Positions 38,740 through 53,325 of a DNA stretch of 64,000 nt are shown piece by piece; position 1 is the first letter of the stretch, and each line of letters starts with the position of its first letter. The notes under the pieces are model-generated. The model worked only from the letters and a program-made list of their open reading frames with translations, made no database searches and was not told the DNA's origin. The position numbers were made by a program, and so were the translations under genes. The stretch is taken from the NCBI GenBank assembly GCA_935421135.1, contig OW285194.1, forward strand, positions 8,478,376 through 8,542,375, in the 5' to 3' direction. Origin of the DNA: Bugulina stolonifera (Eukaryota; Bryozoa; Gymnolaemata; Cheilostomatida; Bugulidae).

Positions 38740-38900
38740 AAAAGCTGGCCAATCGGAAGCCAACGTTATTGAGAGCAAGACGTGAAATTTTAAAAGTGCT
38801 TGATATTGGGCAAACCGGGCATTTTCGCTCTATTTTGTGACACCCTGTTGCTTCACCGTCATTTCGCGGCGCCGGTCATTTCGCGTGTCGATATGTGGCG
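38740..38900 (+). promoter_or_regulatory. putative promoter of the bZIP gene
   Basis: The patch contains CCAAT followed directly by an ETS-type CGGAAG (38750-38760). About 100 bp later comes a CpG cluster with a duplicated GTCATTTCGCG (near 38859 and 38875) flanking GGCGCC, which stands out from the AT-rich surroundings. It is 1.5 kb before the bZIP coding acceptor. Orientation and activity are inferred. Confidence 0.35.
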
Positions 38901-40371
38901 AATAAAAGCTTGAAATTCGCTAGTCTGTTTCCACCTTTGCTCTTCCACGGTTACTCTAATATTATCACTAATGGTTATCTTCTAATCAAATTTAATGCAC
39001 AGTATGGTTTATGCATTATCTTTATTATTTTTACTAGTAAATATCCAATTTGAAGGCTACATTGAGCCTGACAGCATTTGTTCAATTGGTTGTGTTCACC
39101 AACTGTAGGGACTTCGAGGTTGTGGAGTGCAGCTTGTTTGCTGCACACTGATATAGTGTATCACATTTGAACACTATTAAATTGGGTTAACCTTACATAG
39201 TTTTGGTGACACTCTTTGTACCTCATTTTGTAATCCACATTTGTTACTCAAAACTGGTGACAGTAGTGTTAAATTCATTCCCAGGAGCCAATGGAGATAT
39301 TTCATTTCATCATGAGTTCGTATTTCTGTAGCTGTTCCCCATATTCAACTGCCCCATTGGTTTTATTTCTATTTAGTTAACCCTTTTAATAAAAGTTTTG
39401 AGTAACATATTCCCATGGTTTACAATTCATAACACCCAGTTAGTGGTTTAGTCTACTAAGTTAAAACCAAACCTGTGTAATTATTAAAACAAGCTACTAT
39501 TTTTGCAGCAACTATTAGTCCACTAAGCCTCCATGTATATTAATATTGTTTAGCAACTCACTAAGGACTTGCTGTTTAATTAGTATAAAAATGGCACTGC
39601 GGGTTCTGTGGGCTAGATCCTTGGCATGGTTTATAAAGGCCTGAACTTGAATTTTAAATTTTCTTTGAGGAACAATATTTTGTAACTGTTATGCAATGCT
39701 GGCCCGCCGTTATTAAGATTCAACGGGACAGTAATTTCATGCCAGATAGCTAAATATACAGTTTAATTTGAGCTAGCTCTCTATCATCAGAGGTGGATGA
39801 CTAGTTTTGTTGACATTTTTTCAATATTTCATTTGCAGTGTGATTACTTTGAAAATTTGTTATCAATTTACAAAGACTGATAGTCAATACCACCGAACAT
39901 GCATGCTTCTATGCACATCTGGTGCCCTCTACTTCTACATATTGGGCCATAAATAATCCAATAGCAGATGTAATAATATTATATAGGCTGAAGTGGTAAA
40001 TACGGCTCCAATTATATAGCATTGCATCCAATGGCATATTTTTTGAATTTTATAATACCTATCACCTCTATGGCTTTAACCCAATTAAATTGATGTATAC
40101 AAGAATATTAAATGGAAATTGTTGTAGTTATATGATTGATTGGCTAACTCAAATACCACTAAATAGTGAAATGTCAATGTATTGCATGGCCTCCCAAATT
40201 ATTTGTTAGAGCTCTGAGATATTTCAAGTGTTGACAGTAAACTTTCAAACTAGTTAGCCTGCTGTGTTATTGGAATGAAGGCCGACTCACACTGGCTACC
40301 AATAATCATCTCCACAAAATATTTATTTGTATTTACAAAGAAATAAATTTTTGGCTTTGCAGAATTACAAT

Positions 40372-43300
40372 ATGCCTGAAGCATCTGGGTTTGAGTCACT
40401 AGCAGAGGTCCGAGGACCTTCCCGAAAATCGTCCAACATGTCCACAAGTTCAGATGATTCCCTCCGAAAGATAAGCAATGACAGTGGCATTAGTGTGGCA
40501 TCAGCTCAAGCCCTCCCATCCGCTACTCGCGCTCAGTTGGACCAACTCATGGGTGACCAGAGGCTGCCAAATGATCTGTCTGCTGCTGTACTCTTAGCCC
40601 AGCAGCAGAGTTTATCTGCAGCTGCTGCATTGAATCCAGCCATGTTTAGTCTAATGTCAGCTGGCCTAGGTGGTCTATGGAACAATCCCCTAGCTGCAGC
40701 GGCCATCTTACAGCAGGAGGCTCAAGCTAATGGCAGGAAAATGATGGAGGCTAGCAATGGCAGTGGTGTTGGTGAGTTATTAATTATGGATAGCCATAAC
40801 ACAATGTGGTTGAAATGATTAATGTGCGGTTGACCACAAATGTAGAAATATTTGAGATTGAAATGTTAGGTAATGGTAAAGGCTAACCAGTAAAGCCATG
40901 CCATTTGCCAAGCTGAAGGATATTAAATGGTTAGATGCTTATCAATGGTAGATTCTGGATTATTTGTGGTCTCCAAGAAGCCGCAGCAATTCGTTTTAAT
41001 GATAATGTGACTTTTTCATCTTAGACTGTATTTTCTTACATTTCATTGTTAGACTATTCTTTGTGTTCAGTATGATAATAAAGGAATCTTAACACCCCTG
41101 CAGCCTGTATTAAATTAATTATGTAAGGCCATAGACAAAAGTATGCCGCATGTGGATTTAAATTATAATTTCTACTGTAGCTGGCAAACTGTATTCCAAA
41201 GAGGCGTTCCCAGCCTATCCTGGGATAGGTGGCCTGATGCAGTCCAACTGTTCTAGTCAAGTAGCTGAACAACTGGCGCTCTCTGAGGCCTTACAACGCC
41301 AGGTTTGTTCATACAACTATTTTATTATGGTGGGCTTTCTGTAGAAGAGCACCTTGGTGGTACTGCCATAAGCTTGTCACCAGATAGAGCTGAGATAACA
41401 AAAGAATGCTATTATTTGTTGTTGTTGAGTCTGGTATGTGTATTTTTATAAAGCCTCTAATCGTTTTATGATTTATTGGTTCCAAATCATTTCAGTTGTT
41501 GAGTAGAAAGCTCAGTGAGGAGGCAGTTGTTATGGGCCACACAGTCAAACCTACCCGTAAAGCAAATAGCTTCAGTGGCAGCTGCTCTTCCCCTATGATA
41601 AGTCAGCGGCCATCTCCGCCTACAAATAACTCAGTCTCTCCAACCACTTCTAGCCATAATCACCACCTCAGTCCTAATATGAACATGGTACCCAGTCATA
41701 GCGGCGATGAGAACCAGCACTCGCCCTACGGTATGTATTCTGTAAATCCATAATATAGCCCAATGATTTGAAACATTCAGGCTTCTAGGGTGAAACTTTG
41801 AACTTATTCTTATCACACTAATCGTGGAGGGGGTTTACTATCTCCTACTATCGTTAATAAGGCCACAACTTTCTGACATATTTTCCTCCTTCCGAGAACA
41901 ATAGACAATTTTCTTATCAAGAATTTTAATCATCATTTTGCTCTCAAAGTTAACCACTATTCGTTAATCCCTTTACTATTAGAGGCAGTTGAACAAACTG
42001 TTTCATCACAGAGACTTGTCCCAAGTTATTCAACTGAATAATGCTTTAGAGGATTGAACCTTGTACCCCCCACAAATAATTGAACCCTGTTTGAGCTATT
42101 AGTTCATGCAATTACATAACTTACATTGAATTACTTTTATGTCAAGAAATCAATCATCTTATGTAAGAGCTATATAGCCTACCACACCCTCTATTAATAA
42201 TCCCTGGGTAACTCTTGAAAGTTCAGAATAAACTAGCAATACATCCTGTACTTGATTACAATGGTTCACTTCCACTTTTTTTCGTTTTTTGACTATGCCG
42301 AAACCATCAATACCTTACTGCTGTGGTTCTGTGCAGTTAGCATACTGACAGGGTACATGGATAGTGTGTCTCCAGTCAATATTCTATTGAGGGCCTACTC
42401 CCTGCGCCTGTTTGCGCTCACTACTATGTGGATGATCATTCAAACTTTTCGGTGCAAGTTTATACAGTTTACATCAACAAGAATAGGTCAATCTAACTCT
42501 GATAGCAGGCTGGGTATATTGTCAAAAACAGCATAACTAATGCAAATAGAAAACAACAAACTAGGCTTGGTGTGCAGTGTACAATGATATTACATAATAG
42601 TCATTTGAACGCTACTACACAATAGCACACAAACAATTGCTTGTAAAGTATTGAATTTTTTCCCTTCATATGCAAATACCTGCTTATGTAACTATTGCAC
42701 AAGATCATATTATCATAGCCTGGGAGGCGTATAACTATCAGTTTAATTACTAACATTATTGGGACAAGAGCTGTAAACTGATATCACAGAGAGCGAATAG
42801 CTGGACCCAACACTATGCTTGTTATCATTACATAAACTAGTTATGAATGTTGATTCATCCCTTACTGACTAACATACTTGGTAATGTAAGCTGCAGGTGC
42901 TAAAGGCTGATCTACCACACTGATAGTAGTAAATCTATACCTATGAAGATGTTAGGCTTGGTCATCAAGCACCACCCTACTACCACTTAGCCTTCTTTAT
43001 TTTGATCGAGTTACCAATTTCGATTGCTCTGGATTTCTATTTTTATACCTGAAAGAGAACGTCTTGAGTCTGCCAACAGTGTTACCAACTTTGACTAACT
43101 GTAGCATTTTTATTTTGAATGGTTTTCACCACGCAAGCCCACTTACAGTGCCTAAGTTCCTTCCATAGCGGCAAATACCTGAAACAGAACCCTGTGGATC
43201 CAAATACTGTGCCTCATGTTGTTTTGAGAAGGTAGCTAGTACTTGTTATCGACTACTAATATTCAAGAGTAAAACCATCAAGTGGTGACATAATAGGGTT

Positions 43301-46300
43301 TTGGCTCGCCATACTTTCTTTGTCTCCACCTCCAATCTCAGGGGTATAAACCAAATTAGGCAATAGAATAATTATAAGTGCTGAGTATCAGTGTAGAAAT
43401 AATTTGTTTTGACATGTTTTTGTTGAACAAATGACTTCGCAATAAAAGAGTAGTTGAACCAGACAAACCACACACCTAGTTATGACATTAGTTCGGAAGT
43501 GAACTAAAGAGTCACAAATACAGCTAGACTGTTGCAAATTTTTATAGAGAAGGTAGTGTGATAATCTCATACTGACAAATACTGACATTTGATAGTTGAA
43601 ATGAATCTAAACTTACCTCTGCAGGTCTAGTCTTAAGGGCTGCAAATATTTTACAATTAATTTGTAACATTTGATTTGGTTACATCAACCAATTTAAATT
43701 TGATCAGTGTTACAATGAGTATGTCATACAATGAATGGCCTTGTAGCTAAAGCACCTGTTACACTAATGGAATCTATATTCTTGGTATAGACTACTCCAT
43801 AAAAGGTCACTAATAGCCCACAGCTAAATAAATACTGGCCATCTGTAGGTTTGCTTGTTACTTCAGAAATTACCTAATTACTAATACTCCATCTCTTTAA
43901 TTTCACCAAACTGAAACAGATCTGATTCATTTATTTTTCTCCACTGATTAACAATATTAATATAGATAAAAATTCCCTGAAGGCAATGGTTAGATGTCAG
44001 AATTCTAAGACTGTAAATTTTTCTTGTGAACGATGCGGTTAGGTGCCACAGGTGAGGTATGGCTGATAATCTGGCCACAAACTACAAAAGGTCACTGGTT
44101 TGACCTTTGGCTCACCCCTAATAAACTTTTGGAGCAGTTTACAGTGTAACAGTAGGCCTACTGTTATTTCTAAAAATTATTTTGCTATTGATAAAAGCAC
44201 AAATTTTGCCAAAGCCATCAAATAGTTCTTTAAAACAACGTGGAAGGTTTTGATCCCTTTGGCTAAATGGATTTTGATTTGATGTTTTTCTAGAAATATA
44301 GCTCTATAGGTGCTTTTATAAAGTCTTATTTGTAATGTTTCAGCAAATGTTTCGACCCAATGACAAATATTCATCTTCATCAGCATTGCTGTCTTATAGA
44401 GCCTACTCGTTGGAAAAACTAATAGGTGAACTTTTTGTAGTACCAAAGACGTTTTGCAAAAGTAAATCGCTATCATTAGCTCAAGTCTGATTGGTAAATG
44501 GTCTGTCTAAACTCGTGAAAGTTCAAGCCAGTGTAGCCTGCAATTTACCTTACCAATTTTACAGACATTTGGGAAATAATGGGTTTATTTGATAAAGTAT
44601 AGGGCCATTATAAGTATAATGCATAGTGAAATGCAGACAAGTTGTGATAAATATCTCTTTATAGTGGGTTTATCAGTCAGATCTGAATTATTTAGTAAAT
44701 CCTTCTGTGGAGAAATATTTGAAGAATTTCCTTTTTTTGAAAGCCAAATGGTAGGCCTATGCTACTTACCTCTGTTTAGTATCTACTATAAGATGATACT
44801 AAGGCGATTTTCAATGGATGCTGCCGATTGTCAATCTATGCTGTTGATTGTCAATGGATGCTGCCAGTTTGGCATGATACTGACCACGTCTTGAAATCAG
44901 TGGCACACGCAGCAGCGCCTTTTTTAGGCAATAACCCAGTAAACTGTAATCAATTTTGAAAAACGAGTAATGCAGACTTGGAAATATTGTACGTGTAACA
45001 TTGATGCCCTTCCTAAGATGTATCATCATTGAAGTCAGAGAATAGTAGGCTACCATTAAACATTGCAACTCGCAGAGAAAGACAGCACTAACTTGTGTCG
45101 AAGCCTCTGGTAAAAATGAGCGTGTTTAGCGGATATAGTTTAGCCTTGGTAAGGCCAGAATCATGCTAAAACTCACTGTATGTTACTATTGCATATTGTA
45201 CAGGTAATTTATAGTAATATCTTGGTAATTCTATCTTTAGTTACTCCTTGTGAAATTTTTTTTACCTTTTTTATCTATTATAGGGGATGAAGATAGCACA
45301 AGCTCTACTAAGTCATCCACACGAAGTCGTACGCCACCCCCTCAAGCCAGTCAGCCACATATGACCCAGTCCTTAGGCTATGCAGATACCCTATCATTAT
45401 CTAATCGCCAGCACGTACAGCCAGCTGGCAGGAAACGGAAGAATGGAATCTTTGGTGGGTAGCCAAACCTACCTATATATTTAATTTGCATGACCTGTTT
45501 AGAGGAGTCAAGTGGCTATCACTGGTCATCTTGTTATTCTCCTCTTGCATTTTTTCAAATTTTTGGTGATATAAATGGGCTTCTTGCAACCTTTGAAACT
45601 AAGTGATGTTTGTCACTTGGCATGGCGTTTGATTCTGTTCTGTCTTGAGGTTTATTTATTGTTTGTTGTTGAATTAATTGCCAAAGCCCAGGAGAAAGGG
45701 GCGTTGACTGATAAATTATCGCTCTCTCGAGTAATGAGAGCTTCAGTGGCTCTCACCTGCTACGGAAGCGAGTGGGGGATGTTGGCCTAAACACTGTCCT
45801 ACTCACCATGTGCTCTATGGGGTAATATATTTGTGTACCTTCCGAGTCGACTGATCGGATACCTACAAGCTGCGAGAACATCGTCACACATCAAGTGCTA
45901 TTACTTGTTCAGATGTTAGGGTTACCATAGATATCTGTGTAGGATACCAGTGATACATAGTATTACATGGGTCTAATCACTGTTAATTCATACGCAAGCA
46001 CTTGACCGATATATTATGAAACTTTGATTAATAAATTCGTAATTAATTAGAGTAGGTTGTTACAAAGACGAAGTGTTTGTCATGGCTTGTTTTATCTACC
46101 TTAACAGGGTCCTTACCGATGGCAGCCGATCTCAGTGCTTATGCAGTATCTAGTCATCCACAGTTTCCTCTGCATAATGCTGATAATATCCCCATGCATA
46201 AACTGTCTACAGCAAGCCTTCCAGCCTCCTTACCTTCCTCCGCTAGACCAAGTATTGTGCAAGATCTACCGCTAGGTCGCGGTTCTCCGGCAACATCAAG

Positions 46301-49300
46301 AAAGAGACATCGCAATCAACCGGAAGACAAGGTTGGATATCGTGAGGTGAAACTAAATTTTTTAACTCTGTTGGTATAGACTTGCTTCCATAAGATTAAT
46401 AATAATATATGGTTTATAGATGGAGGGCCTGCATGGGTGAATTGGTAAGCATTGTGAGTAACTTCACAATAGTGCACACAGCCTTATGGGTAAAGCACTT
46501 CTGGTGCTACTCATATTATGATATTAGCATTTTATCTGTTTGATCAGCATTTCCAGTCTAGGAATGGTCGACTGCTGGTGGATTGTCTCTTACTTCAAAG
46601 GATAGTATGGTGCATCAATAAACTGATGTAGGTAATCAGGGTGGGCTCTAGCTACCAGGTATTGTCCTTGGAATACCAGGCAGTGTAGTGTGACTGTTGG
46701 TTCTTCTCTGAAGTCCATGACACTGCTAACCTCACAGTGGCTTAACTGCCAGTGGTTCACCAAAGTTGTAACGGGATAATTTGTGTAACGATTGCAATTC
46801 AAGTGGTTACTAAAGATAAATGGTTACAGTTGCAAGCCTGTTTCCTCTATCGTTGTATCACCATGTACCCTGTAGAGTACTTGATGATATAATATAGGAA
46901 ATAATAGTTTAGTTCTGAAAAATGTCATGTGATACAGGATAGGAGGAATTTAGCCTGTCTCTTTGTGGTTGATTTTATTTATCTTTTGGGAAATTGTGTT
47001 AGCTGCAGTTTATTAGTAATCATGTGGTAAATGCAGAGAAATTCTAAATGAAATCCAGAAAAACTTTCTATAGGGATAAGTAGAACAACTATTTTGTGTC
47101 TATGCCTTCTACAGTCAAATCCCAGTCATGCATCGGTACCATCAACCCACCTTTACTGCTTTCAGGATGAGTCATATTGGGAGAGGAGAAGGAAGAACAA
47201 CGAAGCAGCGAAGCGGTCTCGGGACTCACGTCGTGCCAAGGAGGATGAGATCGCCATCCGAGCTGCCTTTCTGGAACAGGAGAACCTTCGGTTGAGGGTG
47301 GATCTAAATAAAATGAAGGAAGAATTCTCTCGGCTACAGTAAGTATCAGAATATGTTGCTTTCGATCAGGTAGTTATGTAAGGATGTAATGAAATGTAGG
47401 GCGGCAGTGGGGTCAGCGAAGAAGATAGCAGCAAGCCGCCTTTTTCACTTCATTCAATATTACAATATCTCTGGTGATTGTTTCGGGGTATTCATTCTTT
47501 GTTTGAACTACTATGGTTTGGGTCCAGTATGATTTGTTACATAGCATCCAATAGGCTGTCTTGGTCAAGGATGGCGTGAGGAGTCGGCAGTCAGGCGATT
47601 TGCGCGAAGTTCTATCTTGTGGCACAAGTATGTTTTGGAATATGATCAACAAAGATGGTCCCATTGGAAACTCGACTCTATTTGAGAATCCTCACAAGAT
47701 CTCTCTGATATATTTGGCATGAATTTTGTTGACATAAAGATGGCGTGATGTTTTGACGTAACTCTATCCCAATCTCTCAGCCTATAGGTAGCTTAGTTGC
47801 ATAACCACATGTGTTTTGGCTTTCTGCTCAGAATACCGTTTTTAGCAATAGGTTTATTATTGTTACATCACGTATTATATATTGGAACTATGCTGTAACA
47901 CTGGCCGTTGCTGTGAAGCAGAGTTAGAACGTTTATAGTACTTATCCTATCATCTGTGACTAGCACTCAGACAGATTAATAAAAAAGCGGTAATAATCCA
48001 TCCAGTGCATCGGAGTAGGATCATCAAAACAACACCTGTCAAAATTGTTTACTCCCTTTTTGTTTCTCTTGCTAAATTTAGGTTTACATAGCCAAGTAGA
48101 AATAATACTGCAAAAAGGTCTATAATGATTGCTCATGCAGTGCAAGCTAACAAAGTCAAATAGCAATTGAAATGAAATCATCAGTTTTTTCTTCTTTACA
48201 TAATAAGTACACAATAGCAAAGCTTCTTTGTGATGTAATAGAAAAACAACACAGTCGATACAGACTGCCTGTCTAGCTAACTGGTCAGCCACCCTCATTT
48301 GAATGGATTGAATGGGCATTGCAACTAACACAAGGTGATAGAGAGCGATCATAACTGGTTTAGCATCTGAAGTTCGGCGGTCTGAAATTTGCTACAATGC
48401 GCAGTTTCGCTTAGAAATAATACCGTAATCAATTGAACCAGATTTGGTCCATACTTTGCCTGAATCAAGTTGTTCAGTTGGTCAGTCCATGCCCATTAAC
48501 CAGTCTACCACCTGGACTGCCTGACCCGAACTGATTTTCACTGAACAATATAGATGTACACAGAGGTTTTCTGGAGTCCCATTGTTGCTGTTCTACTATT
48601 ATTCGTTCACAGATCAACTGTCAACACTGACTTGCCAACAAATATAATTCATTATGCAATGTCACCTTTTTTAAATGAGGTGATGCAATGCAAAAACCAT
48701 CTCTATAATATATACAGTGTAGTGTTATATCATACAATTAATCATGTCGGCCTCTACTGAGTGAATCCACCATGACTAGCTGCAGCTTGTGGCATGACAC
48801 TACTGTATAATTAACTAGGTGTTCACAGAGAAGGAGGTTAGCTAATTAACAATCACCAGAATTTTCTGATATTTTCATTTTTTGCCATTTTCACACACCT
48901 TTCTGCTCACTCAGTCTGACAGGAGAGAGTTAAGAACCATTTAATAGAATTTCTACATTCTATGGCTGTGAAGATTTAAATATTCACTGCAAATGGACTA
49001 CATAGTGAAAGCTGCTATATTATATTCAGACTCTCAGTACAGATAGCGAGGTCAAATTCCTGTAATCTCATAAATTAATTTTTGGACAGGCTGGTAATGG
49101 TGGATTCATATGTATAATAATGAGTTAACATTTTATTATGTGAGTAAAAGTAAAAAATAATAGTATGCAGCTATAATAGCAGTATTGGGAAATGCAAATA
49201 CTCTCTAAAAATGTTTTTCTTTTGTCATTTCAATGTAATACTAGACATATGCAGAGTAAATCAGAGTGATTATCTCACAGTGTAACTTGACTCCCACAAT

Positions 49301-52300
49301 GGTTGCTGAAATCTGGCACATTAGGAATAAAATTGATTTTTGTGAATTCTTCCAAATAAATTGTTCAAGCTTCAAGCACTGGTGAACTTCTCTGTCCCCA
49401 ATGTTATGATTTCTTTTGCTGATAGATGGGCAGAGAGTCCTAATCAGGCTAAGGCGTCATGATCAATGTCATAATTTCTTTATTTTATAATTAAAATATA
49501 TTAATTATTATAAATTGCTTTTAATTCATTTTATTGCCACTTCTATGAAGTTCTGCTTCATGATAGTGAGTAACAACATTGTTTAATTTTTTATGAATGC
49601 CATTAAGACATTCATATTCACACCACTTTGATTTTTATGCTTTATCGGCAAAACGTTGTGACTATTTTAATTGAGTGAAACATTCTGAAGTCGTTTTATG
49701 GAATATTGCCCATCAGTGCAAATCTTCCTATAGTCAAACCTCTCTTAATGCAAATGATTAGTTCTGATTTTGTTACATTTTGAGTGACCTTGGTATTGCG
49801 ATCAATGTCATTTTCCATCTTGGCTATGACTTCTGATTCACCTTGTTTCCTCATTATCATGCTCTTATATAATACTATTGCCAGCAGGATACTGCAGTAT
49901 TATTATAGGCTATGAATAGGTCATCTAGCTGAAATGGGTTCAAAAATATAAAGCTGGAAACGTCTTATTCCTCCTACTTTGTAGTGGGAAGCTCACCAAT
50001 ATTTGCCCAATTCTAAATCCTAAATCTCAGATACAGGCCAACTTGCTAAAACATCTGGCATATATCAGTCACAGAGTTGCGAACACACCAGCCTAGGCCT
50101 AAAACAAAATTCTCATTTTCGTGCGAAAAACCCAGCTGTGCCGATAAGCTAGGCATAGTTTTCTCCCGCTAAGCAAAATAGCCAGTTGGGCCTAGGCCAG
50201 ACAACCATCTTTGGAGTTTTATTTGCCACCCAAATTGGTCCAAGAGGTCGCGAAGACAGTATATAAGTTGCATTGAGAACTACATGTATGTGGCATTTTG
50301 AATGTTCATGCTTCGATTTAACCTTCCGAATATTGTGCAATTTCTGTGCCATGTAAATGTGTTGGTAGAATCGGGTAATTAGCTTGCTTTGAAATTTTGG
50401 TACTCCATTTGTACTCTAAACTTCACTCTGACTGACTGACTGACTGACTGACTGACTGACTGACTGACTGACTGACTGACTGACTGACTGACTGACTGAC
50501 TGACACCCTTCAATGCTCCCCCCCCCCCCCCTTTGTCTGCTTGCGTGAGAAGTAGGGCATTCTGTGTAGATGGAATGACATTAGCCATTAGCTGGTTATA
50601 TGATGGGTTTTATTTCGCCCTTATTACATGATACATTACCAACTACTCAGAAAGTTTATAATCAAAAGTTGAAGCTAAAAGTCTGCAAGTAATTCAAATA
50701 GAATTTTGACTGGTACAATGTCGTTATGGTTACACCACGACCTCAGATCCATCAGTTCCTCCGATCAGAATCTTGATGGATAACAAATAGTATAAAATTG
50801 TTGTGCTCTGAAATTTGGCCTTAGTTTTCCATAAAAATACAGCTGATAAGGTGAACACTTGAATTTGAAGAACGTTGTAATGGTGTGTGATTAAATAGAT
50901 GGCGTGATAACATATATAGAGTGTAGTGGTATGTGAGCTGTAGTTACGTAATAACATTGATTGACAGTAGATGAAAATACCAGTGTATCTACGCTACATT
51001 AGCTCTCCTTCATCTCTTACATAATAATCAATAGTTTTATGGTGAATAATATTGTACTTAAACTAATATGATTGCATAATCTAGCCTGTTTTTTGTAAGA
51101 AGTATTGGCTAGTAGTGTTTTTTGTTATTAGACCATCGATTATATAACCAGTTGAACTCAGGTCAGGCATTGCACTAATCTATGTATAATGAACTATTAC
51201 AGTCATAGTCAGTGTTTGATTTATCTGTCTTATAGTGGCCTTTCCACTTCCTCTCTAACCAAGACATAGCCCAGACTCTAGCAATCCTGTTTGCCTGGGC
51301 AAATAGACAATCCCATCTTATATCATTTTTTGGCATTAAGGATTTTAGGCTAACCTAGTTGACTGACTTTGACTTGTGGCAAAATGCCATGTATATGGGC
51401 TCATGTTTCAAGTTAGTTGCATAACTTACTATTACATAATAACTATTGCATAACCTGAACTGATCCATAAACTACTAATATCTAGTATGTAAACTGTTAT
51501 AATATAATTATTGTAAGTCTTCTTTCAACTCTACATTATTGTCCTTATTCTCTCCTTATACTTGAGGTCATATAAATTAGCCTTACCGACGCCACCACTT
51601 ACCCAATGGCACTGCTCTATGTCTGCAAAAAATAACATGAATTACCACACTAATTGTTTTCGTTTTTTTATACCATCTCACAGTACTGCAACAAACCCCA
51701 GCCATACCTTATTAATTCTGCTAAATTTAGGCATTTAATCAACTATCTCCTTTTCCATGCTAGTTATATAATTATAATTATTCAATAGAGAACACCCTTC
51801 ATAAATCATGTTATTGGTTTTTCTATTAATTATGTAACTAGTGGTGCTACTATTATACCTGTTGCTAAGCTAGTATGACTTTGTTACTAACTGATGATTA
51901 ATAGCTATACATTGTGGTCACAACACTGTCTGGAGGTTCAGCTGAGGTCAGACCTTGGTCATACCACCAGTTATTCCATCCCCTGCAACTGGCTGACCAG
52001 TCCACTAGTAATTATAGTTATGCTCTCTTGGTGACTACAGCAGACCAATACTGCATTGTGGGTGTTTTATGCAGAAGATCAACTGCATTGTGGGTATTTT
52101 ATGCAGAAGATCAATTGCATTGTGGGTATTTTATGCAGCAAATCAACAACTTTGTGGGACTAGCGCACTCGGAAGGTTCTAAACGTAGTATGGAGCAAAG
52201 CGATGCTTTAAGTCCACTTGTATTCGCCATCATTTCTTTCACCGTATTAAGCCTATGCCGTTCATTCATGCAACCACAGCTAACCCCGCCCTGTCTGCCA

Positions 52301-53325
52301 GTTCCTTCCATTCATGGTTGTTGTTACTAATATGATCAGAGAAACACCCTTAGTGTTACATGACATAAATATATGATGATAATCCTGTTCGTAAGAAGGT
52401 TTATATGGTTATATCATAAGAAACTGCACCCCTTCACACCACTTTTATCCTCTTAACTCACCACCGTTGCATAAGATATGCTAATCACTCCTAATCATAA
52501 TTCATTCTTACCAACACCAAACCCCACAATAATAATCTCCTTTCTCTATTCCCTGACTTCATGCTCCTCTAGACTGCATTGCCTCCTTAACGTTCACTCT
52601 TGACTGGTTCCCTCCCTGCCTGCCTCATTGGCTGCTTGAAAAGTGATATAGAACCGGTATAGGATGGACCATACAATATTGAACAGGTTGAAAAAAAGGT
52701 TGCAAAGCCGACTTGGTAGTTGTCTTCCCCTTGGTGATATAATTGCACAAAGCACTCATTATGTACAGATCTGGCTTCTAAGGGATAATATAATTGGCTC
52801 TGTGCTACTCTGAGGGTCATATACCTAATATGAGTATGACCACTGGACGCAGTATATCCATGACTGCCATCCCTGGAATTTTGCTCAAGTCGTGGTCTTC
52901 CTTGATTGTCGGCACAGTAGAATCTTCATTTCGTAATGTCTGGAAGGTCACGTTGGGTATAGAATAGGAGTCTTGATTTCTAAATAGCATCATTTGACAT
53001 ACAGTGATTGCAAGATGAATTGAGTCGACCATTGCAGTTAGTAACTATCTGATCTGGGATAAAGACTGTACATGTACATATCCATCCAGTATCTCACAAT
53101 GCATATACATGTATATATTGGTGTGCTTGCAGAACAGAGTTGGATACATTTAAAAAGCCAGATAATGGAAAACCTTCAGATGAGAACCACACGACAGCAG
53201 AGGTGAAAGGGGGAGATAATTCTAAAGGTGCTGGTGACTCACATGACGGTGACACCACACAACCAGTGCCCCAGGAGAAAAGCACCTCGCAAGCACCTGC
53301 AATTACAAATGGTCACAGTTCATGA
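40372..53325 (+). CDS. bZIP transcription factor of the PAR/NFIL3/CES-2 class, 7 coding exons
   Basis: Coding exons: 40363-40771 (ATG at 40372), 41181-41302, 41496-41730, 45284-45454, 46108-46331 (or -46346), 47166-47338 and 53133-53325. Phases agree and total 1518 nt, 505 residues plus stop. The N-terminal 380 residues are low-complexity (Ser, Ala and Gln runs; GRKRKNG basic patch; DSG motif near residue 41), a likely regulatory region. The bZIP (from residue 385) reads [20 protein letters not shown], then [13 protein letters not shown]. Its YWxRRxKNNxAAKRSRDxRR basic region is that of PAR-bZIP and NFIL3 factors, nuclear dimeric DNA-binding proteins that recognise TTAYGTAA-type sites. I see no clear proline- and acid-rich (PAR) extension before the basic region, so subfamily placement is left open. 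The start is the first in-frame ATG after the acceptor; an upstream coding exon is possible. Confidence 0.88.
44811..44870. repeat. 20-bp x 3 tandem repeat in a bZIP intron
   Basis: Three 20-bp copies of TCAATGGATGCTGCCGATTG and close variants lie head to tail in the 3.5-kb intron before exon 45284. The surrounding 41731-45283 intron holds no other feature I can support. Confidence 0.85.
47166..47338 (+). CDS. exon encoding the bZIP basic region and first half of the zipper
   Basis: The exon starts with [12 protein letters not shown] in phase 0 after a TTTCAG acceptor and ends in phase 2 before GTAAGT. Zipper heptads place L, L, M, L at the dimer positions, and the last heptads (QQTELDTF) come from the next exon 5.8 kb away, so the zipper is split by a large intron. 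Confidence 0.9.
50428..50531. repeat. (CTGA)n microsatellite followed by poly-C
   Basis: About 19 uninterrupted CTGA units (50428-50504) are followed by 14 consecutive C residues at 50518-50531, in the last bZIP intron. The antisense frame with repeated VSQS is an artefact of this repeat. Confidence 0.95.
52051..52146. repeat. 32-bp x 3 tandem repeat
   Basis: Three 32-bp copies of a unit starting CTGCATTGTGGGTRTTTTAT occur at 52051, 52083 and 52115, in the last bZIP intron about 1 kb before the terminal exon. Copies one and two differ at a single base. Confidence 0.92.

Larger units (their letters stand above)
36213..40362. other. divergent intergenic region and likely 5' UTR/promoter of both flanking genes
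   Basis: This 4.1-kb interval separates the LRRC61-like start (minus) from the first coding exon of the bZIP gene (plus). No coding exon is recognised. It holds an AT-rich hairpin (36550-36605) and a CpG-richer promoter-like patch (38740-38900). The bZIP acceptor at 40363 implies an upstream non-coding or short coding exon somewhere here. Confidence 0.5.

Noticed and set aside
42252..42536. Hydrophobic 94-residue frame in a bZIP intron
   Set aside because: No domain, no splice context, and AT-rich codon use unlike the neighbouring exons.
44021..44115. tRNA-like segment with a GGTTTGACC box-B resemblance
   Set aside because: Box A is not convincing and no duplication or repeat body was seen.
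47960..48352. 130-residue antisense frame
   Set aside because: Low-information composition, no family resemblance, inside the bZIP intron.
51914..52330. 138-residue plus-strand frame
   Set aside because: Lies in the last bZIP intron, built on a 32-bp tandem repeat, no recognisable domain.
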